Below are positions 18,555 through 29,429 of a DNA stretch of 64,000 bases, piece by piece. Every line of letters begins with the position of its first letter. Position 1 is the first letter of the stretch. A program made the translations under genes and the position numbers. This DNA is from Prochlorococcus sp. scB243_495K23 (GTDB taxonomy: Bacteria > Cyanobacteriota > Cyanobacteriia > PCC-6307 > Cyanobiaceae): positions 1 through 64,000 of the forward strand of contig JFLW01000086.1 of NCBI GenBank assembly GCA_000635495.1, written 5' to 3'. Under the pieces are notes generated by a model. That model worked only from the letters and a program-made list of their open reading frames with translations, did not search any database and was not told the origin of the DNA.

Positions 18555-20024
18555 CTATAAATCGGCAAAACCTTTTTTCTTTTTACTATTTTTTTGTTTT
18601 TTCATTGGCTTATTACCACTCATCCCTCCCATTCCTGGCATCCCTCCCATTCCTGGCATTCCTCCCATTCCTGGCATTCCTCCCATTCCTGGCATTCCTG
18701 GCATCCCTCCCATTCCTGGCATTCCTCCGTTAGACATTTGCTTCATAAAACCTCTCATTCTTTGAAAATCGGCTAAAACTTTATCTACATCTTTTGCTTC
18801 ATAACCGCTACCTTTAGCGATTCTTTGTCTTCTTGAGGGTTGAGCGGCAAGAACTTCGGGTTTTTGTTTCTCCTCAAGAGTCATTGACGAGATCATAGAT
18901 TCTATTTTCTTAAGTTGATCTTCTCCATCTTTTATCATCCCATCATCTATTTTATTCATTCCAGGAATCAATTTAATCAATCCACCAAGTGAACCCATTC
19001 TTTTAATTAATCTCATTTGCTTTACAAAATCATTAAAATCAAAAGTCGCTTCTTGAAGTTTCTTTTGCATCGCCTCTGCATCAGCAAGTTCAACTTCTTT
19101 TTGTGCTTTTTCAACAAGTGTCAATACATCTCCCATACCTAAAATTCTGCTAGCCATTCTCTCTGGATGAAATGGTTGCAATGCCTCTATTTTTTCACCT
19201 ACACCTATAAATTTGATTGGTTTACCACTTATTTTTCTTATTGATAAAGCAGCTCCACCTCTTGAGTCACCATCCAACTTAGTTAATATCGCTCCTGAAA
19301 TACCAACTTTTTCATGAAATGACTTTGTTAATTCTGCAGCTTCTTGCCCAATCATTGAATCAACAACAAGCAATACTTCATCAGGATTAGAAACTTCTTT
19401 GATTCGAACCATTTCATTCATCATGGAATCATCAATTTGCAATCTTCCAGCTGTATCAATAATTATCGAATTAAAATCATTTTCACTAGCAAAATTCAAT
19501 GCTTGCTTAGCTATCTCTTCTGGTTTGCTATTTTTTTCTTTAGCTGAAAAAACTTCCAAGTCATATTGACTTCCCAATGTTTTAAGCTGCTCTACAGCTG
19601 CTGGTCGATAAATATCTGCAGCAACCAAAAGAACTTTTTTATCTTTTTCCTTCAAATACAGTCCTAATTTTCCTGTTGCAGTTGTTTTGCCGGCCCCCTG
19701 AAGTCCAGCCATCAAAATGACTGTGGGACTATTTTTATTCTCGTTTAATGGAGAATTTTCATTCCCCATAATGTTAATCAATTCTTTATTTACAACTTCT
19801 ATAAATTTTTGACCTGGGTTCACACCCCTAACTACTTCTTCTCCAATTGCTTTATCTTTGACATCTGATATAAACTCTTTTACTACAGACAAACTAACAT
19901 CTGCATCAAGGAGTGCTCTTTTTACCTCCTTTAAGGCATCGTTAATATTATTTTCACTAATTTTTGCTTCGCCTCTTAAACCCTTTACTGCGTCTTCAAA
20001 GCGTGAAGAGAGTTCATCAAACAT
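18555..20024 (-). CDS. ffh: Signal recognition particle protein Ffh (SRP54)
   Basis: GTPase of the SRP; binds signal sequences and SRP RNA and delivers nascent membrane proteins to FtsY. The N domain (1-85), the G domain with GLQGAGKTT at 107-115, DTAGR and TKLDGDSRGG, and the methionine-rich M domain with SGYEAKDVDKVL and QRMRGFMKQM follow in order. The tail (about 430-470) consists of repeated GMGGMP units encoded by 18-bp direct repeats, ending in a Lys-rich segment. ATG at 20024. The SRP RNA gene is at 46604-46697. Confidence 0.96.
   Translation of the reverse strand: MFDELSSRFEDAVKGLRGEAKISENNINDALKEVKRALLDADVSLSVVKEFISDVKDKAIGEEVVRGVNPGQKFIEVVNKELINIMGNENSPLNENKNSPTVILMAGLQGAGKTTATGKLGLYLKEKDKKVLLVAADIYRPAAVEQLKTLGSQYDLEVFSAKEKNSKPEEIAKQALNFASENDFNSIIIDTAGRLQIDDSMMNEMVRIKEVSNPDEVLLVVDSMIGQEAAELTKSFHEKVGISGAILTKLDGDSRGGAALSIRKISGKPIKFIGVGEKIEALQPFHPERMASRILGMGDVLTLVEKAQKEVELADAEAMQKKLQEATFDFNDFVKQMRLIKRMGSLGGLIKLIPGMNKIDDGMIKDGEDQLKKIESMISSMTLEEKQKPEVLAAQPSRRQRIAKGSGYEAKDVDKVLADFQRMRGFMKQMSNGGMPGMGGMPGMPGMGGMPGMGGMPGMGGMPGMGGMSGNKPMKKQKNSKKKKGFADL
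18621..18719. repeat. 18-bp tandem repeats inside ffh
   Basis: Five full 18-bp units (CATYCCTCCCATTCCTGG on the plus strand) at 18621, 18639, 18657, 18675 and 18702 plus one 9-bp half unit at 18693-18701. All differences are the C/T at the fourth base, which is synonymous. They encode PGMGGM hexapeptides in the Ffh tail and keep the frame because unit and half unit are multiples of three. Confidence 0.9.
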
Positions 20025-20071
20025 TATTAAAAAGTAATTTTAATTATTATAGATGATCTTGAAGTTTGTAA

Positions 20072-22177
20072 TTACAGGCCGCTGACGAAATCAACCAATT
20101 TCCATGATTTATTTGAAAAACCGAAAATATATCTAACTTTAAGGGGAGTCAATGATGTTTCATTAACAAATTCTCCAGAATTCTTAACTATTCTCTCTAG
20201 ATAATTTAATTCAACTAAAACAACTATCCGTGATGAAGTTTGCGATACCAAATCAATATTGCGTATTTGGGAATTAATTTCTTTATAAATTCCCTTCTTG
20301 ATATCGTTCTTTCTTTCTTGGATTGTTCGATCAATCAAACCTTTACTAACAAACTTAGAAAGATTAATTTCACTCTTTCCAGCCAAGTAATTGCTTTTAC
20401 TTTGAAGCCATCCATTAATTAAATTCCTAATATCATCCAAAGAAGGCGAAGGGGAATTAAGTTCTTTGAATTCATAGGAGATAATTGATGTAGATTTCTC
20501 AGTAGTAGAATTCAATTTGCTTGAGGGATCTTGTTTTATTTCTTGAATAATATCTTTCTCAGTATTCTTTTGATTTTCATCTATGACAATTAAAGGTTTT
20601 TCAGCAATAGCTTCATCCTGGCTTAATTTTTTTAAATTATTTCTTAAAAATCCAATGCCAATACCAAATGCAAATAAGATCAAAAACGCATAAATATAAA
20701 TCAAATAAGGTGACCGATTAATAATTTCTTTATCCTTTAAGAATTCCCCAAAACTAAACTTTAATTCAGCGATTTTTTCAATTAAAAAATTATAAAACTC
20801 AATTGGTTTTTTCTTAAAGTATTCCTTATTGAATTCTATTTCTTTGGTCTCAACTTTTTCATAGCCTTGTTTTATGCCACCAGGCCAAGGTAATCTTCTT
20901 TCATCAATATTCCCCAATAAATTATCAAATTCTTCAGTCGTTTTTGTGGAGGATTCCTTTTCGATCTGTTGGTTCTGAAGATTTGACCTAATTGAAATTT
21001 TATTTGATTTCTTTTCTAATTTTTCAATAAATTCTTGAATTTCCCTGTCTTCAAACCAAGAATCTAAATCCACCTCTTTTGAGTCAATATCTCTATACCC
21101 AACTAAAACATCATTCTCTAACCAATTTTTACAGAAAATACATATCGCTTCTAATTTATTTCCAGGATAATTATTAAGCCAATCTCGTAAGTTTTCATCA
21201 GAACTACTTGAAAACCTTGCAGAGGCCTGGTCAATATCAGCTAAAAGCAAGTCTAAACAACCAACCAAAGGCATTGAATCAAGACCGGATAAATTTAGTT
21301 TCTTTAAAATTCTCCTCGCTTCAAATAATTTTTCAGGCTTTCTTCTAGAGAAACCAATAGCTGTTAAGGATAGAAAAGCTAAAAATCCAGCTTCTAATGA
21401 TCCCCTTTTTTGTAATTCAAGAAACAAATCAATCTGTTCTTGCACCGTTAAAAATGGCTTAATTTGTTGAAAAAAAGCTTCAAACTCTTGCTGATTTAAA
21501 TAATCTTTATATTCAGATTTATTATTACCTTCCAAACCTCCTCTTTTTATTATTAAATTTTCCAACATACTTAAGCCTTTTTTATGAGACTCTTGATCAT
21601 TTAGATCTCTACTAAGTAGATCTAGGATTCTGTAAGGAAGCAAAGCAACCAAATCTTCTTCAAGTTCTTTTCTTTTTTCTCCAAGCTTTCCCATTCTTTG
21701 TAGAAGTTGTATACCTTCATGTAAAAAGTCTGCCGCGTTCGAATAGGATCTAAGCTGTTGTTCTTGAATTGCAGAATCTCTAGCTGTTAAAGATGCTAAT
21801 AATGTTAAATCAGCTTCTCTACTACTTCCTAAGGCAGGAGTTTGTGGGGGTTGCAATGCTTTTCTCGTAATTTTAAAAGCTTCTTTTGGTGAACCTGATT
21901 CCCAAAGAAGTATTAATCCTGCTACCTCTCTATTTGAGGCAAAATCCAATCCAGAATTCCCATTTAATAACAAATTTTCATACTCTCTTCTGCTTTCTGG
22001 ATCTGTAAGGAGATCGGCAGTGAGGCGAAGCAGCTCTGATCTTTGGGTTAAAACTTCATAAGTAAAACCTTCATCAGGTGTTTTATCTAACCGTAATTGA
22101 AACGCCCTTAATATTTCCTCAGAAGTTGCAGAGGGGCTTACGCCAATTAAACGAAAATGGTCTAAAGGAAGTTCCAA
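20072..22177 (-). CDS. ftn2: Cell division protein Ftn2 / ZipN (ARC6 homologue)
   Basis: Cyanobacterial and plastid division factor that tethers FtsZ to the membrane. The 701 residues start with a J-domain-like region (DHFRLIGVSPSATSEEILRAF), followed by a long helical section (to about 480), one transmembrane helix (about 515-535, PYLIYIYAFLILFAFGIGIG) and a C-terminal DUF4101/IMS domain (about 585-700). ATG at 22177. It stands divergent from pdhA and 47 bases before ffh. Its partner ftsZ is in this window at 45473. Confidence 0.9.
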   Translation of the reverse strand: MELPLDHFRLIGVSPSATSEEILRAFQLRLDKTPDEGFTYEVLTQRSELLRLTADLLTDPESRREYENLLLNGNSGLDFASNREVAGLILLWESGSPKEAFKITRKALQPPQTPALGSSREADLTLLASLTARDSAIQEQQLRSYSNAADFLHEGIQLLQRMGKLGEKRKELEEDLVALLPYRILDLLSRDLNDQESHKKGLSMLENLIIKRGGLEGNNKSEYKDYLNQQEFEAFFQQIKPFLTVQEQIDLFLELQKRGSLEAGFLAFLSLTAIGFSRRKPEKLFEARRILKKLNLSGLDSMPLVGCLDLLLADIDQASARFSSSSDENLRDWLNNYPGNKLEAICIFCKNWLENDVLVGYRDIDSKEVDLDSWFEDREIQEFIEKLEKKSNKISIRSNLQNQQIEKESSTKTTEEFDNLLGNIDERRLPWPGGIKQGYEKVETKEIEFNKEYFKKKPIEFYNFLIEKIAELKFSFGEFLKDKEIINRSPYLIYIYAFLILFAFGIGIGFLRNNLKKLSQDEAIAEKPLIVIDENQKNTEKDIIQEIKQDPSSKLNSTTEKSTSIISYEFKELNSPSPSLDDIRNLINGWLQSKSNYLAGKSEINLSKFVSKGLIDRTIQERKNDIKKGIYKEINSQIRNIDLVSQTSSRIVVLVELNYLERIVKNSGEFVNETSLTPLKVRYIFGFSNKSWKLVDFVSGL

Positions 22178-22290
22178 ACAAATATCCTATTGAAAATTCT
22201 TAGATAAATTTTATCAATTTAAAAAATTTTTTCACAAGGTCTTACAGAGTTATTAAAAAAAATCATGAAAATCGCCCATCACGGCTTAGA

Positions 22291-23364
22291 ATGTTAACAA
22301 ATCAAAACTTCGTTAAGGTATTTTTCTTGGAAACACACGTAGAGAGAATCTCAAATCTTCAAGACATAAAAAAAGCCGAATTAGATCGAGAAACCGGATT
22401 ATTCCTTTATGAAGACATGACGCTTGGTCGTAGGTTTGAAGATAAGTGTGCAGAAATGTATTACAGGGGAAAAATGTTTGGTTTCGTTCATTTATATAAC
22501 GGTCAAGAGGCTATAAGCACGGGAGTAATTGGCGCCATGAAAAAGAAACATGATTGGTTTTGTAGTACCTATCGCGATCATGTTCATGCACTAAGTGCGG
22601 GGGTCCCCTCATTTGAAGTAATGAGTGAACTTTTTGGTAAATCCACTGGTTGTAGCAAAGGCCGAGGTGGATCCATGCACTTATTTTCAAGAGAGCATCA
22701 CCTACTAGGAGGATATGCATTTATTGGAGAGGGAATTCCAGTTGCCTTAGGGGCAGCCTTTTCAAGTAAATACAAAAAGGAAGTTGCTGGAAATAGTAAT
22801 AGTGATTCTGTAACTGCAGCATTTTTTGGGGATGGGACTTGCAATAATGGGCAGTTTTTTGAATGTTTAAATATGGCCCAGTTATGGAAATTACCCATAA
22901 TTTTTGTTGTTGAGAATAATAAATGGGCTATTGGTATGGCTCATGATAGAGCTACTAGTAATCCTGAAATCTGGAGAAAAGCGTCTGCTTTTGGCATGCA
23001 CGGCGAGGAAGTTGATGGAATGGATGTATTAGCAGTAAGAGGGGCAGCGCAAAGAGCAATTGAGCGAGCTAGGGCAGGAGAAGGTCCCACACTCTTAGAA
23101 TGTTTAACTTATAGATATAGAGGGCATTCTCTTGCAGATCCTGATGAATTAAGATCTGAAAAAGAGAAGGAGTTTTGGGGTAAAAGAGATCCTATTAAGA
23201 AATTAGCTCAAAAAATTATAGAGGGTAAATTCGCTACGGAAGAAGAATTAAAAACTATTGAAAAGAAGATTGATGCTGAAATAACGGAGTCAGTTAAAAA
23301 TGCAATTGAAGCTCCTGAACCTCCTTCAGAAGAATTAACGAAATATATTTGGGCAGAAGATTAA
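22291..23364 (+). CDS. pdhA: Pyruvate dehydrogenase E1 component, alpha subunit
   Basis: Thiamine-diphosphate-dependent subunit that decarboxylates pyruvate in the pyruvate dehydrogenase complex. The TPP motif [18 protein letters not shown] and [10 protein letters not shown], and the phosphorylation-loop-like [15 protein letters not shown], identify it. The ATG at 22291 gives 357 residues. A TTG at 22327 (giving [13 protein letters not shown]) fits the usual N-terminus of relatives better, so the first 12 residues are doubtful. lpdA, the E3 subunit, is at 31890. The stop shares a TTAA with the convergent sigma factor gene. Confidence 0.94.
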   Translation: MLTNQNFVKVFFLETHVERISNLQDIKKAELDRETGLFLYEDMTLGRRFEDKCAEMYYRGKMFGFVHLYNGQEAISTGVIGAMKKKHDWFCSTYRDHVHALSAGVPSFEVMSELFGKSTGCSKGRGGSMHLFSREHHLLGGYAFIGEGIPVALGAAFSSKYKKEVAGNSNSDSVTAAFFGDGTCNNGQFFECLNMAQLWKLPIIFVVENNKWAIGMAHDRATSNPEIWRKASAFGMHGEEVDGMDVLAVRGAAQRAIERARAGEGPTLLECLTYRYRGHSLADPDELRSEKEKEFWGKRDPIKKLAQKIIEGKFATEEELKTIEKKIDAEITESVKNAIEAPEPPSEELTKYIWAED

Positions 23365-24302
23365 ATACCGCTAGGTAATTTTCTAGTTAAATTCCTTAAT
23401 TTTCTTAATGCCTTAAGTTCAACTTGTCTTACTCTTTCTCTAGAAACTTCTAATAGTCTTCCAATTTCTGCAAGCGTATGTCTCTCATTTGCATCAAGTC
23501 CAAACCTTAGTTTGAGAACATGTTGTTCTTGCTCGCTTAAATGACTTAACCACTTACCAAGTTGCTCTTGATGCATTTTTTGTTCAACTTGATCTAGAGG
23601 CTCTTCATTATTACTATCTGCAATTAAATCACCTAAAAAGCTCCTGCCATCATCGCCATTTACTGGAGCATCTAAACTACTAGTGGATAAGGCTTGTCTC
23701 AAAACTGAATCCAATTCTTCTACATCAATTTCCATCGCCTCTGCAATTTCAATCCTGCTGGGCATAGCACCAAGTTTATGAGCCAAATCTCTACTAACTT
23801 TTCTAATAGAAGCTAACCTTTCACTTAAGTGAACAGGTAAACGGATTGTTCTTGATTGACATGCAATGGCTCTAGTCATACTCTGTCTAATCCACCAAAA
23901 AGCGTAAGTAGAAAACTTATATCCCCTTGTCGGATCAAATTTTTCAACAGCCCTCTCTAACCCAAGAGAACCTTCTTGTACTAAATCAAGAAGTTCCAAT
24001 CCTTTACCTTGATATTTTTTTGCGACACTGACAACTAATCGTAAATTAGCTTTCATCATTCTTTCTTTAGCTCTTCGACCAATTTTTATAGTTCTTTTTT
24101 GCTGAGTTGTAAATTCATTAGTCTTTTCATTTAATTGTCCATCTTCTGTAAGAATCATCATCTTCTGAACTTGGTTACCCAATTCAATCTCTTCGGCGGG
24201 TGTTAATAAAGGAACTCTCCCGATATTCTGCAAATACCAACTTATTGGATCATTACTTCTCCTTTTGGGTTGTTCTGCTTGTGTTGGTAATGATGAAATC
24301 AT
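23361..24302 (-). CDS. Group 2 RNA polymerase sigma-70 factor
   Basis: Non-essential type (group 2) sigma factor directing RNA polymerase to alternative or overlapping promoters. The 313 residues lack the long region 1.1 of the primary sigma. Visible are region 1.2 ([26 protein letters not shown]), region 2 ([32 protein letters not shown]), region 3, and region 4 ([38 protein letters not shown]). ATG at 24302. The 3' end overlaps pdhA by four bases. A 140-base non-coding stretch upstream, with no recognised site, is likely its regulatory region. Confidence 0.92.
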   Translation of the reverse strand: MISSLPTQAEQPKRRSNDPISWYLQNIGRVPLLTPAEEIELGNQVQKMMILTEDGQLNEKTNEFTTQQKRTIKIGRRAKERMMKANLRLVVSVAKKYQGKGLELLDLVQEGSLGLERAVEKFDPTRGYKFSTYAFWWIRQSMTRAIACQSRTIRLPVHLSERLASIRKVSRDLAHKLGAMPSRIEIAEAMEIDVEELDSVLRQALSTSSLDAPVNGDDGRSFLGDLIADSNNEEPLDQVEQKMHQEQLGKWLSHLSEQEQHVLKLRFGLDANERHTLAEIGRLLEVSRERVRQVELKALRKLRNLTRKLPSGI

Positions 24303-24442
24303 ACTTTTACCTAATTTAGGTATTAAAACTCTCCTACATTTTTAAGGAAATAGCCAAATATTTAATGCGCGCTTCAGATTTCAAGTTATATTTGTACACT
24401 TATGTGTTTAAAACTATAAATAACTCTCTTAAATTGTTTCTT

Positions 24443-26008
24443 TCAAGATATTTGTCTCATTTTTATATTTCTCATTAATTTTGTCAATTCGTCACCAATA
24501 GCAGAAGCATTTGACCCTTTTTTGCACTTTGATGCAGCAAATGAATGCAAAAGTACATATTTAGCAAAAAAATCTGTTGTTATGTTTCTAGAAAAGGTTA
24601 AATCAATCGCAGAACTGCCAGCTATGAATCCACATAAAAGATCTCCCAATCCAGCTCGAGCTGTCTGTGAATCTGTTCCGAAAAGTTGCCAAACTTTTTT
24701 ACTATCAGCAACTATACTGTTAGCTCCTTTTAACAAAATACTGATATTGAATTCTTTTGCCGCATCACGAGCAAGCCCAATATTGGTCTTAGATTTGATA
24801 TTAGGAAATAATCTTCCAAATTCTTTGATATGTGGTGTAATCCATGTCTTAGATTTTCTCTCTAAAAAGAAATTTGACCCCAACTTAGATCCCGAAATTC
24901 TATTGAGTGCATCTGCATCCAAGATCAATAACCCTCCAAAAGCCATAAGATAGTCTTTTGATTTTTGCCAATCGTCATTATCAATTCCTATTCCTGGTCC
25001 GACAGCTAATGAATCATATGCATTTAGATCAATATTTTTTAATGCACTGAAAAGAGATGAATTACCAGTTTGATTACAATGCATAGTTTCTTTTAAAACT
25101 ATTTCTGGGGCAACTTGCCAAATAGATTCAGCAACTATTCCAGGAAGGACTGCTGAGATAAAGCCTGCTCCACTTGATATGGCCCCTTTCAATGCTAAGT
25201 GTGCAGCCCCTGGATATTTTTCACTTCCGGCTATTAGTAATGTTCTACCTCTTTGATATTTGTTGGAATTTTTTGGTAAAGAAGGTAAATCAATATTTTT
25301 TATATCTTTGTAAGTAACCTTAAAAATCTTTTTTTCAACTTTGGACAGCTTACTAGTAGGGATCCCAATATCTATATGGTGCAATTCTCCAATAAAAGGT
25401 AAAGCAGAATCTTGGGTCAACCCAATCTTATAAAGACCAATGGCCAAGGTATAGTCTGCCTTTACTGCGTCTTCTAAAAAAGGCTCTCCCTTATCAGGAC
25501 ATAATCCTGTTGGAATATCAATACTTATTACCTTTCCAGATTTTTTATAAAATTTTTGATTGAATAGTTTAATTAATTTATCATCAACTTTTCTTGTTTG
25601 ATTATTACCAAAAACTGCATCAATCCAAAGATCTTTCCTATTTGCATCAGGAGGCTCTACTAATTTTGTGACACCAATAGATGTAAGATAATTAAGGTGG
25701 TCATTTGTCAGTGTTTTTTTTATCGGGAATGGACACCATACCTGAACATAAAAACCTTTCAAGAAAAGCTCTCTAGCTATTACAGCACCGTCCCCGCCAT
25801 TATGCCCAGGACCTATAAAAACAGTTATTCCATTATTTAGAAGAGGTTTCTTTTTTAAGAGCCATCTACTAATTTGGATACCAGCTTTTTCCATCAATGC
25901 TTCTTGTGGCATTCCATCAGAAAACATTTCTTTCTCTACTATCAACATTTGCTTTGAATCAACAATTGAATGTTTAGAATCAATTGTTGGCCATACAATT
26001 TCGTTCAT
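24443..26008 (-). CDS. nnr: Bifunctional NAD(P)H-hydrate epimerase / ADP-dependent dehydratase
   Basis: Repairs hydrated NAD(P)H: the N-terminal YjeF-type epimerase (about 1-215, with GPGHNGGDG and DIPTGLCPDKG) interconverts the R and S forms. The C-terminal ribokinase-like dehydratase (about 235-515, with AGSEKYPGAAHLA, VGPGIG, LDADALN, ARAGLGDLLCG) regenerates NAD(P)H. The fused arrangement matches E. coli YjeF. ATG at 26008; 46 bases from the divergent mnmA. Confidence 0.93.
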   Translation of the reverse strand: MNEIVWPTIDSKHSIVDSKQMLIVEKEMFSDGMPQEALMEKAGIQISRWLLKKKPLLNNGITVFIGPGHNGGDGAVIARELFLKGFYVQVWCPFPIKKTLTNDHLNYLTSIGVTKLVEPPDANRKDLWIDAVFGNNQTRKVDDKLIKLFNQKFYKKSGKVISIDIPTGLCPDKGEPFLEDAVKADYTLAIGLYKIGLTQDSALPFIGELHHIDIGIPTSKLSKVEKKIFKVTYKDIKNIDLPSLPKNSNKYQRGRTLLIAGSEKYPGAAHLALKGAISSGAGFISAVLPGIVAESIWQVAPEIVLKETMHCNQTGNSSLFSALKNIDLNAYDSLAVGPGIGIDNDDWQKSKDYLMAFGGLLILDADALNRISGSKLGSNFFLERKSKTWITPHIKEFGRLFPNIKSKTNIGLARDAAKEFNISILLKGANSIVADSKKVWQLFGTDSQTARAGLGDLLCGFIAGSSAIDLTFSRNITTDFFAKYVLLHSFAASKCKKGSNASAIGDELTKLMRNIKMRQIS

Positions 26009-26054
26009 AATTAGTACAAAGCAATTGAATAACTGTTCAAAAATTTAAACTTCC

Positions 26055-27212
26055 ATGTTAAAGACACAAAAGGATAAAAAATTAGAGAACTTTTTTTCTT
26101 CTAATAATAAAACTAAAAAGAAGAAAAATATCATTGTAGGTCTTTCTGGTGGCGTAGATAGTTCCCTTTCAGCTGCTCTTCTTGTAGAAAGAGACTGGAA
26201 TGTTGAGGGACTAACTCTTTGGCTAATGAAAGGACAAGGCTCCTGTTGTTCTGAAGGATTAGTAGATGCTGCTGGCCTTTGTGAAGATTTGGGAATTAAT
26301 CATAAAATAATAGACTCAAGAGAAATTTTCGAAAGAGAGGTAATTAAAAAAACTACTGAAAGCTATGAGAAAGGATTCACTCCACTGCCATGTTCGATGT
26401 GCAACAAGAATGTGAAGTTTGAAGAGATGCTTAATTACGCAATAAGCAAAAAAGACTTTACTCATATTGCGACCGGACATTACGCAAGGATAAAAAAATC
26501 ATCTTATGCTGAAAAACTTAATTGCAAGAGCTTTGTATTTAAAGACTTCCTTCTTCTCAGAGGTGCTGACGAAAACAAAGACCAAAGTTATTTTCTTTAT
26601 TCTCTTTCCCAAGAAGTACTAAGCAGATTAGAATTTCCTCTTGGTGAAATGAAAAAAGAAGATACAAGAAGGGAAGCCCTCAGATTAGGCCTTAGAACTG
26701 CTCAAAAACCAGAAAGTCAAGATTTATGTTTAGTTGAGCATTATGGATCAATGCAGATATTTATCGACAAACATATAGAACCCAAAGAAGGAGAAATTGT
26801 GCATGTAAATGGGAAAGTCCTTGGGACGCACAATGGAATTCAGCACTTTACGATAGGTCAGAGAAAAGGGTTGGGAATTGCTTGGCCGGAACCTTTGTAT
26901 GTAAAAAGTTTAGACAGGGAAAAAAACATAGTTTATGTAGCAGATAAAAGTGATCTCTTTAACAAAGAAGCAATAATTAGTGAGGTTAACTGGGTTTCAA
27001 TCGAAGAACCTAAGCAAGAGATTGAAGTAGAAGCACAAATCAGATATAGAAGTCATCCAGTAAAAGGAACTTTAATCCCTTTGAAAAATAAAGATCATCC
27101 TACTAAAACATTTAAATTAATTTTTGAAGATAGTCAAAGTTCGGTAACGCCCGGACAAGCTGCAGTTTTTTATAAAGGAGAAATTTTATTAGGAGGAGGG
27201 TTAATTAATTAA
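26055..27212 (+). CDS. mnmA: tRNA-specific 2-thiouridylase MnmA
   Basis: Adds sulfur to U34 of tRNA-Lys, -Glu and -Gln. The 385-residue protein has the PP-loop GLSGGVDSS near residue 29-37, the first catalytic Cys in PLPCSMCNK (about 115) and the second in ESQDLCLV (about 223), then the C-terminal barrel with [13 protein letters not shown] Lys-rich N-terminal extension of about 23 residues precedes the core. ATG at 26055. The stop overlaps the convergent lnt by 8 bases. Confidence 0.95.
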   Translation: MLKTQKDKKLENFFSSNNKTKKKKNIIVGLSGGVDSSLSAALLVERDWNVEGLTLWLMKGQGSCCSEGLVDAAGLCEDLGINHKIIDSREIFEREVIKKTTESYEKGFTPLPCSMCNKNVKFEEMLNYAISKKDFTHIATGHYARIKKSSYAEKLNCKSFVFKDFLLLRGADENKDQSYFLYSLSQEVLSRLEFPLGEMKKEDTRREALRLGLRTAQKPESQDLCLVEHYGSMQIFIDKHIEPKEGEIVHVNGKVLGTHNGIQHFTIGQRKGLGIAWPEPLYVKSLDREKNIVYVADKSDLFNKEAIISEVNWVSIEEPKQEIEVEAQIRYRSHPVKGTLIPLKNKDHPTKTFKLIFEDSQSSVTPGQAAVFYKGEILLGGGLIN

Positions 27213-28692
27213 TTTTCCAAAAGATATTTAATCCCATAAAAAATATAAACAAAAATAAAATAGGTTTATCTCCAAATTTTGTATAGAAAGTCTTTTCAGA
27301 TGAAAAATTAGGGAACACTATTTCATTTCGCTCAACATCATAATCTAAAAGTTTAATTATTTTTCCATCATCTTGAACTAAGCCCGAAGGGCCTGTATTT
27401 GATACTAGTAAATTATTTTTCTTATTTTCAATGCTTCTTAATCTAGCCAAAGATAGGAATTGATTATAAAGCTTAGCTGGATATGGATCTAAATTTGCTG
27501 CAGTTATTATTAGTTTTGCACCGCTATTAATAGCCTTTCTTATTTCTAGTCCATCACTAATTTCGTAACATATAGCTACTGCTAGTGGGGGTGTAAATTT
27601 AGGATCAAACAATCTTGAATCAGCGCCTGGTTGAATTCCTCCTACTGCAGATAATCCTCTTGTAAAAATATCTAGAAATCTAGGTATTTTTTCACCTATT
27701 GGAACAAGTCTATTTTTATCAATAAATGAGGTAAAAGATTTATCTCCAATTTGAAATCCGAGTAAAGAACTTCTTAACTCATTATTTGAATTTCTGAAAC
27801 CTCCTGACAAGGTATTAACCTTAATGCCTTTAGAAAAATAAAAATTATTAGATAGAGTTCCTTCAGGAGCAACAAGAAGTTTCGCTTTGTTTGATAAAGC
27901 ATATTTTTGAGCGATGGATAGCTTTTCTTCAATAAATTCATCATTTATTTTTAATTTTTCTCTTGTTGGTATATTAGTTTGCCAAATAGCTACTGGATAT
28001 TCATAATTTCTTTTTAATGGACTTGTTAACCCTCCAAATAAATGTAAGAAAATAAAAACCAAAAGTCCTAAAAGAAATATTTTTTTAAAGTGAAGTTTTC
28101 TTTCCCATCTACCTTGAATATAAAAAATCCAAAATCCAATCAATATTTGTAATACGCATAAACCACTTGCACCAATCCATCTTGCTAAACCAGCAAGATA
28201 AATATCACCTGGGATAAGACTCTCTCCCAAACCTATCCAAAAAAAAGGTGTTTGAGAAAGTATTAGTTCACCAATACCCCAAGTAAAGGATAAAAAAAAT
28301 ACTTTTACTGTTAAAGATAATATTTTCATTTTAAAAACATCCTCTTTCCAGAGAATAATTTCAACTAAAAATCCCCATAAATAAACTAATATCCCACCTA
28401 GAAAAGCACAAAATAATAATATTAAAATGGTAATTATTAAACTTGCAAGCCATGAAAACCCAAGCCATGTTAATGGATGAAGATCATAAAGCCAAGAATG
28501 ACTTATCAAGATAAAGAAAAAACCCCAACAAAAATTTGCTATTCTCCTTTCACTTCCTTTCCATAAAATAAATAAAGATATCGGCATAAAAATCAGCCAA
28601 AAATGAGTTGAAACTGAAATTCCTCCTAAAATCCCTCCTAAACAAGGGTAAAAATATTGTCTTAGACTTTTAATTTGAGTTGGGATTAACAA
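27205..28692 (-). CDS. lnt: Apolipoprotein N-acyltransferase
   Basis: Transfers the third acyl chain to the N-terminal cysteine of lipoproteins at the cytoplasmic membrane. The 495 residues contain six or more N-terminal hydrophobic segments (to about 215), a nitrilase-like domain with the catalytic Glu in APEGT, Lys in VPIGEK and Cys in ICYE, and a final transmembrane helix. Initiation is a TTG at 28692; no ATG is nearby. It converges on mnmA (8-base overlap) and is divergent from the FKBP gene (86 bases). Confidence 0.9.
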   Translation of the reverse strand: MLIPTQIKSLRQYFYPCLGGILGGISVSTHFWLIFMPISLFILWKGSERRIANFCWGFFFILISHSWLYDLHPLTWLGFSWLASLIITILILLFCAFLGGILVYLWGFLVEIILWKEDVFKMKILSLTVKVFFLSFTWGIGELILSQTPFFWIGLGESLIPGDIYLAGLARWIGASGLCVLQILIGFWIFYIQGRWERKLHFKKIFLLGLLVFIFLHLFGGLTSPLKRNYEYPVAIWQTNIPTREKLKINDEFIEEKLSIAQKYALSNKAKLLVAPEGTLSNNFYFSKGIKVNTLSGGFRNSNNELRSSLLGFQIGDKSFTSFIDKNRLVPIGEKIPRFLDIFTRGLSAVGGIQPGADSRLFDPKFTPPLAVAICYEISDGLEIRKAINSGAKLIITAANLDPYPAKLYNQFLSLARLRSIENKKNNLLVSNTGPSGLVQDDGKIIKLLDYDVERNEIVFPNFSSEKTFYTKFGDKPILFLFIFFMGLNIFWKIN

Positions 28693-28778
28693 TCTAAAAT
28701 TACGAAATTAAATTTATAATCACCCATTTATTGTACCTTCATTCTGTAAACTAAGTTTTAGTAACTTTCAAAATTTAA

Positions 28779-29351
28779 GTGAAAGAAGTCTTTATTAGTT
28801 TTGCAGTTTTTGTTTTTTGTGTTTCATTAACTCTTTTCAGTCAATTTAATTCACCTCAAGTTGTTAATGCTGCTGAATCAGAAACTCAGTCAGTTCAAAG
28901 AACACCTGTTGCAAAATCATCAAATATCTCAAATAATAATTTATTTGAACTAGACCCATCAGATCCAAATCCTATACTTTTCGCTATGGCAGAAGAAACA
29001 CCATCAGACAACAATTCAAGGACTACAGAAAGTGGTCTAATTATTGCAGATATCGTAAACGGGGAAGGAGATGAAGCTAGTGCTGGGCAAACAGTTACTG
29101 TAAATTACACAGGAACTCTAGAAGACGGGACACAATTTGATACCAGTATCGGCAGAGCTCCATTCAGCTTTCCCTTGGGTGCTGGACGAGTAATAAAAGG
29201 TTGGGACGAAGGTGTAGCAGGCATGAAAGTTGGAGGCAAGAGAAAATTAACAATACCTCCGGAACTTGGATACGGATCAAGAGGAGCTGGAAATGTAATA
29301 CCTGCTAATGCGACTTTAATATTTGAAGTTGAATTATTAAAAGTCAATTAA
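28779..29351 (+). CDS. Exported FKBP-type peptidyl-prolyl isomerase
   Basis: A 190-residue foldase with an N-terminal hydrophobic signal (about 5-22, likely cut near VVNAAES), a low-complexity linker (about 30-85) and a single FKBP domain (about 86-190) with [49 protein letters not shown] and [13 protein letters not shown]. It should act in the periplasm or thylakoid lumen. GTG start at 28779. sodN follows after 78 bases on the same strand, so it could share in export-linked folding, but this is not shown. Confidence 0.9.
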   Translation: MKEVFISFAVFVFCVSLTLFSQFNSPQVVNAAESETQSVQRTPVAKSSNISNNNLFELDPSDPNPILFAMAEETPSDNNSRTTESGLIIADIVNGEGDEASAGQTVTVNYTGTLEDGTQFDTSIGRAPFSFPLGAGRVIKGWDEGVAGMKVGGKRKLTIPPELGYGSRGAGNVIPANATLIFEVELLKVN

Positions 29352-29429
29352 ATTAAGTAAGAAAAATATCTAAGACTTTTCAATTTAGTTAATATCCAAG
29401 TAATATATATACAACACCTAATATTTGAA

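Noticed and set aside
18621-18719. Regular repeats considered as a CRISPR array
   Set aside because: Units are contiguous without spacers and encode part of Ffh in frame.
18512-18776. Plus-strand ORFs rich in His, Ser, Pro and Leu
   Set aside because: Antisense reading of the ffh 18-bp repeats and the rpsP-ffh gap; low complexity with no independent support.
24522-24953. 143-codon plus-strand frame inside nnr
   Set aside because: Antisense shadow of the dehydratase domain, no family resemblance.
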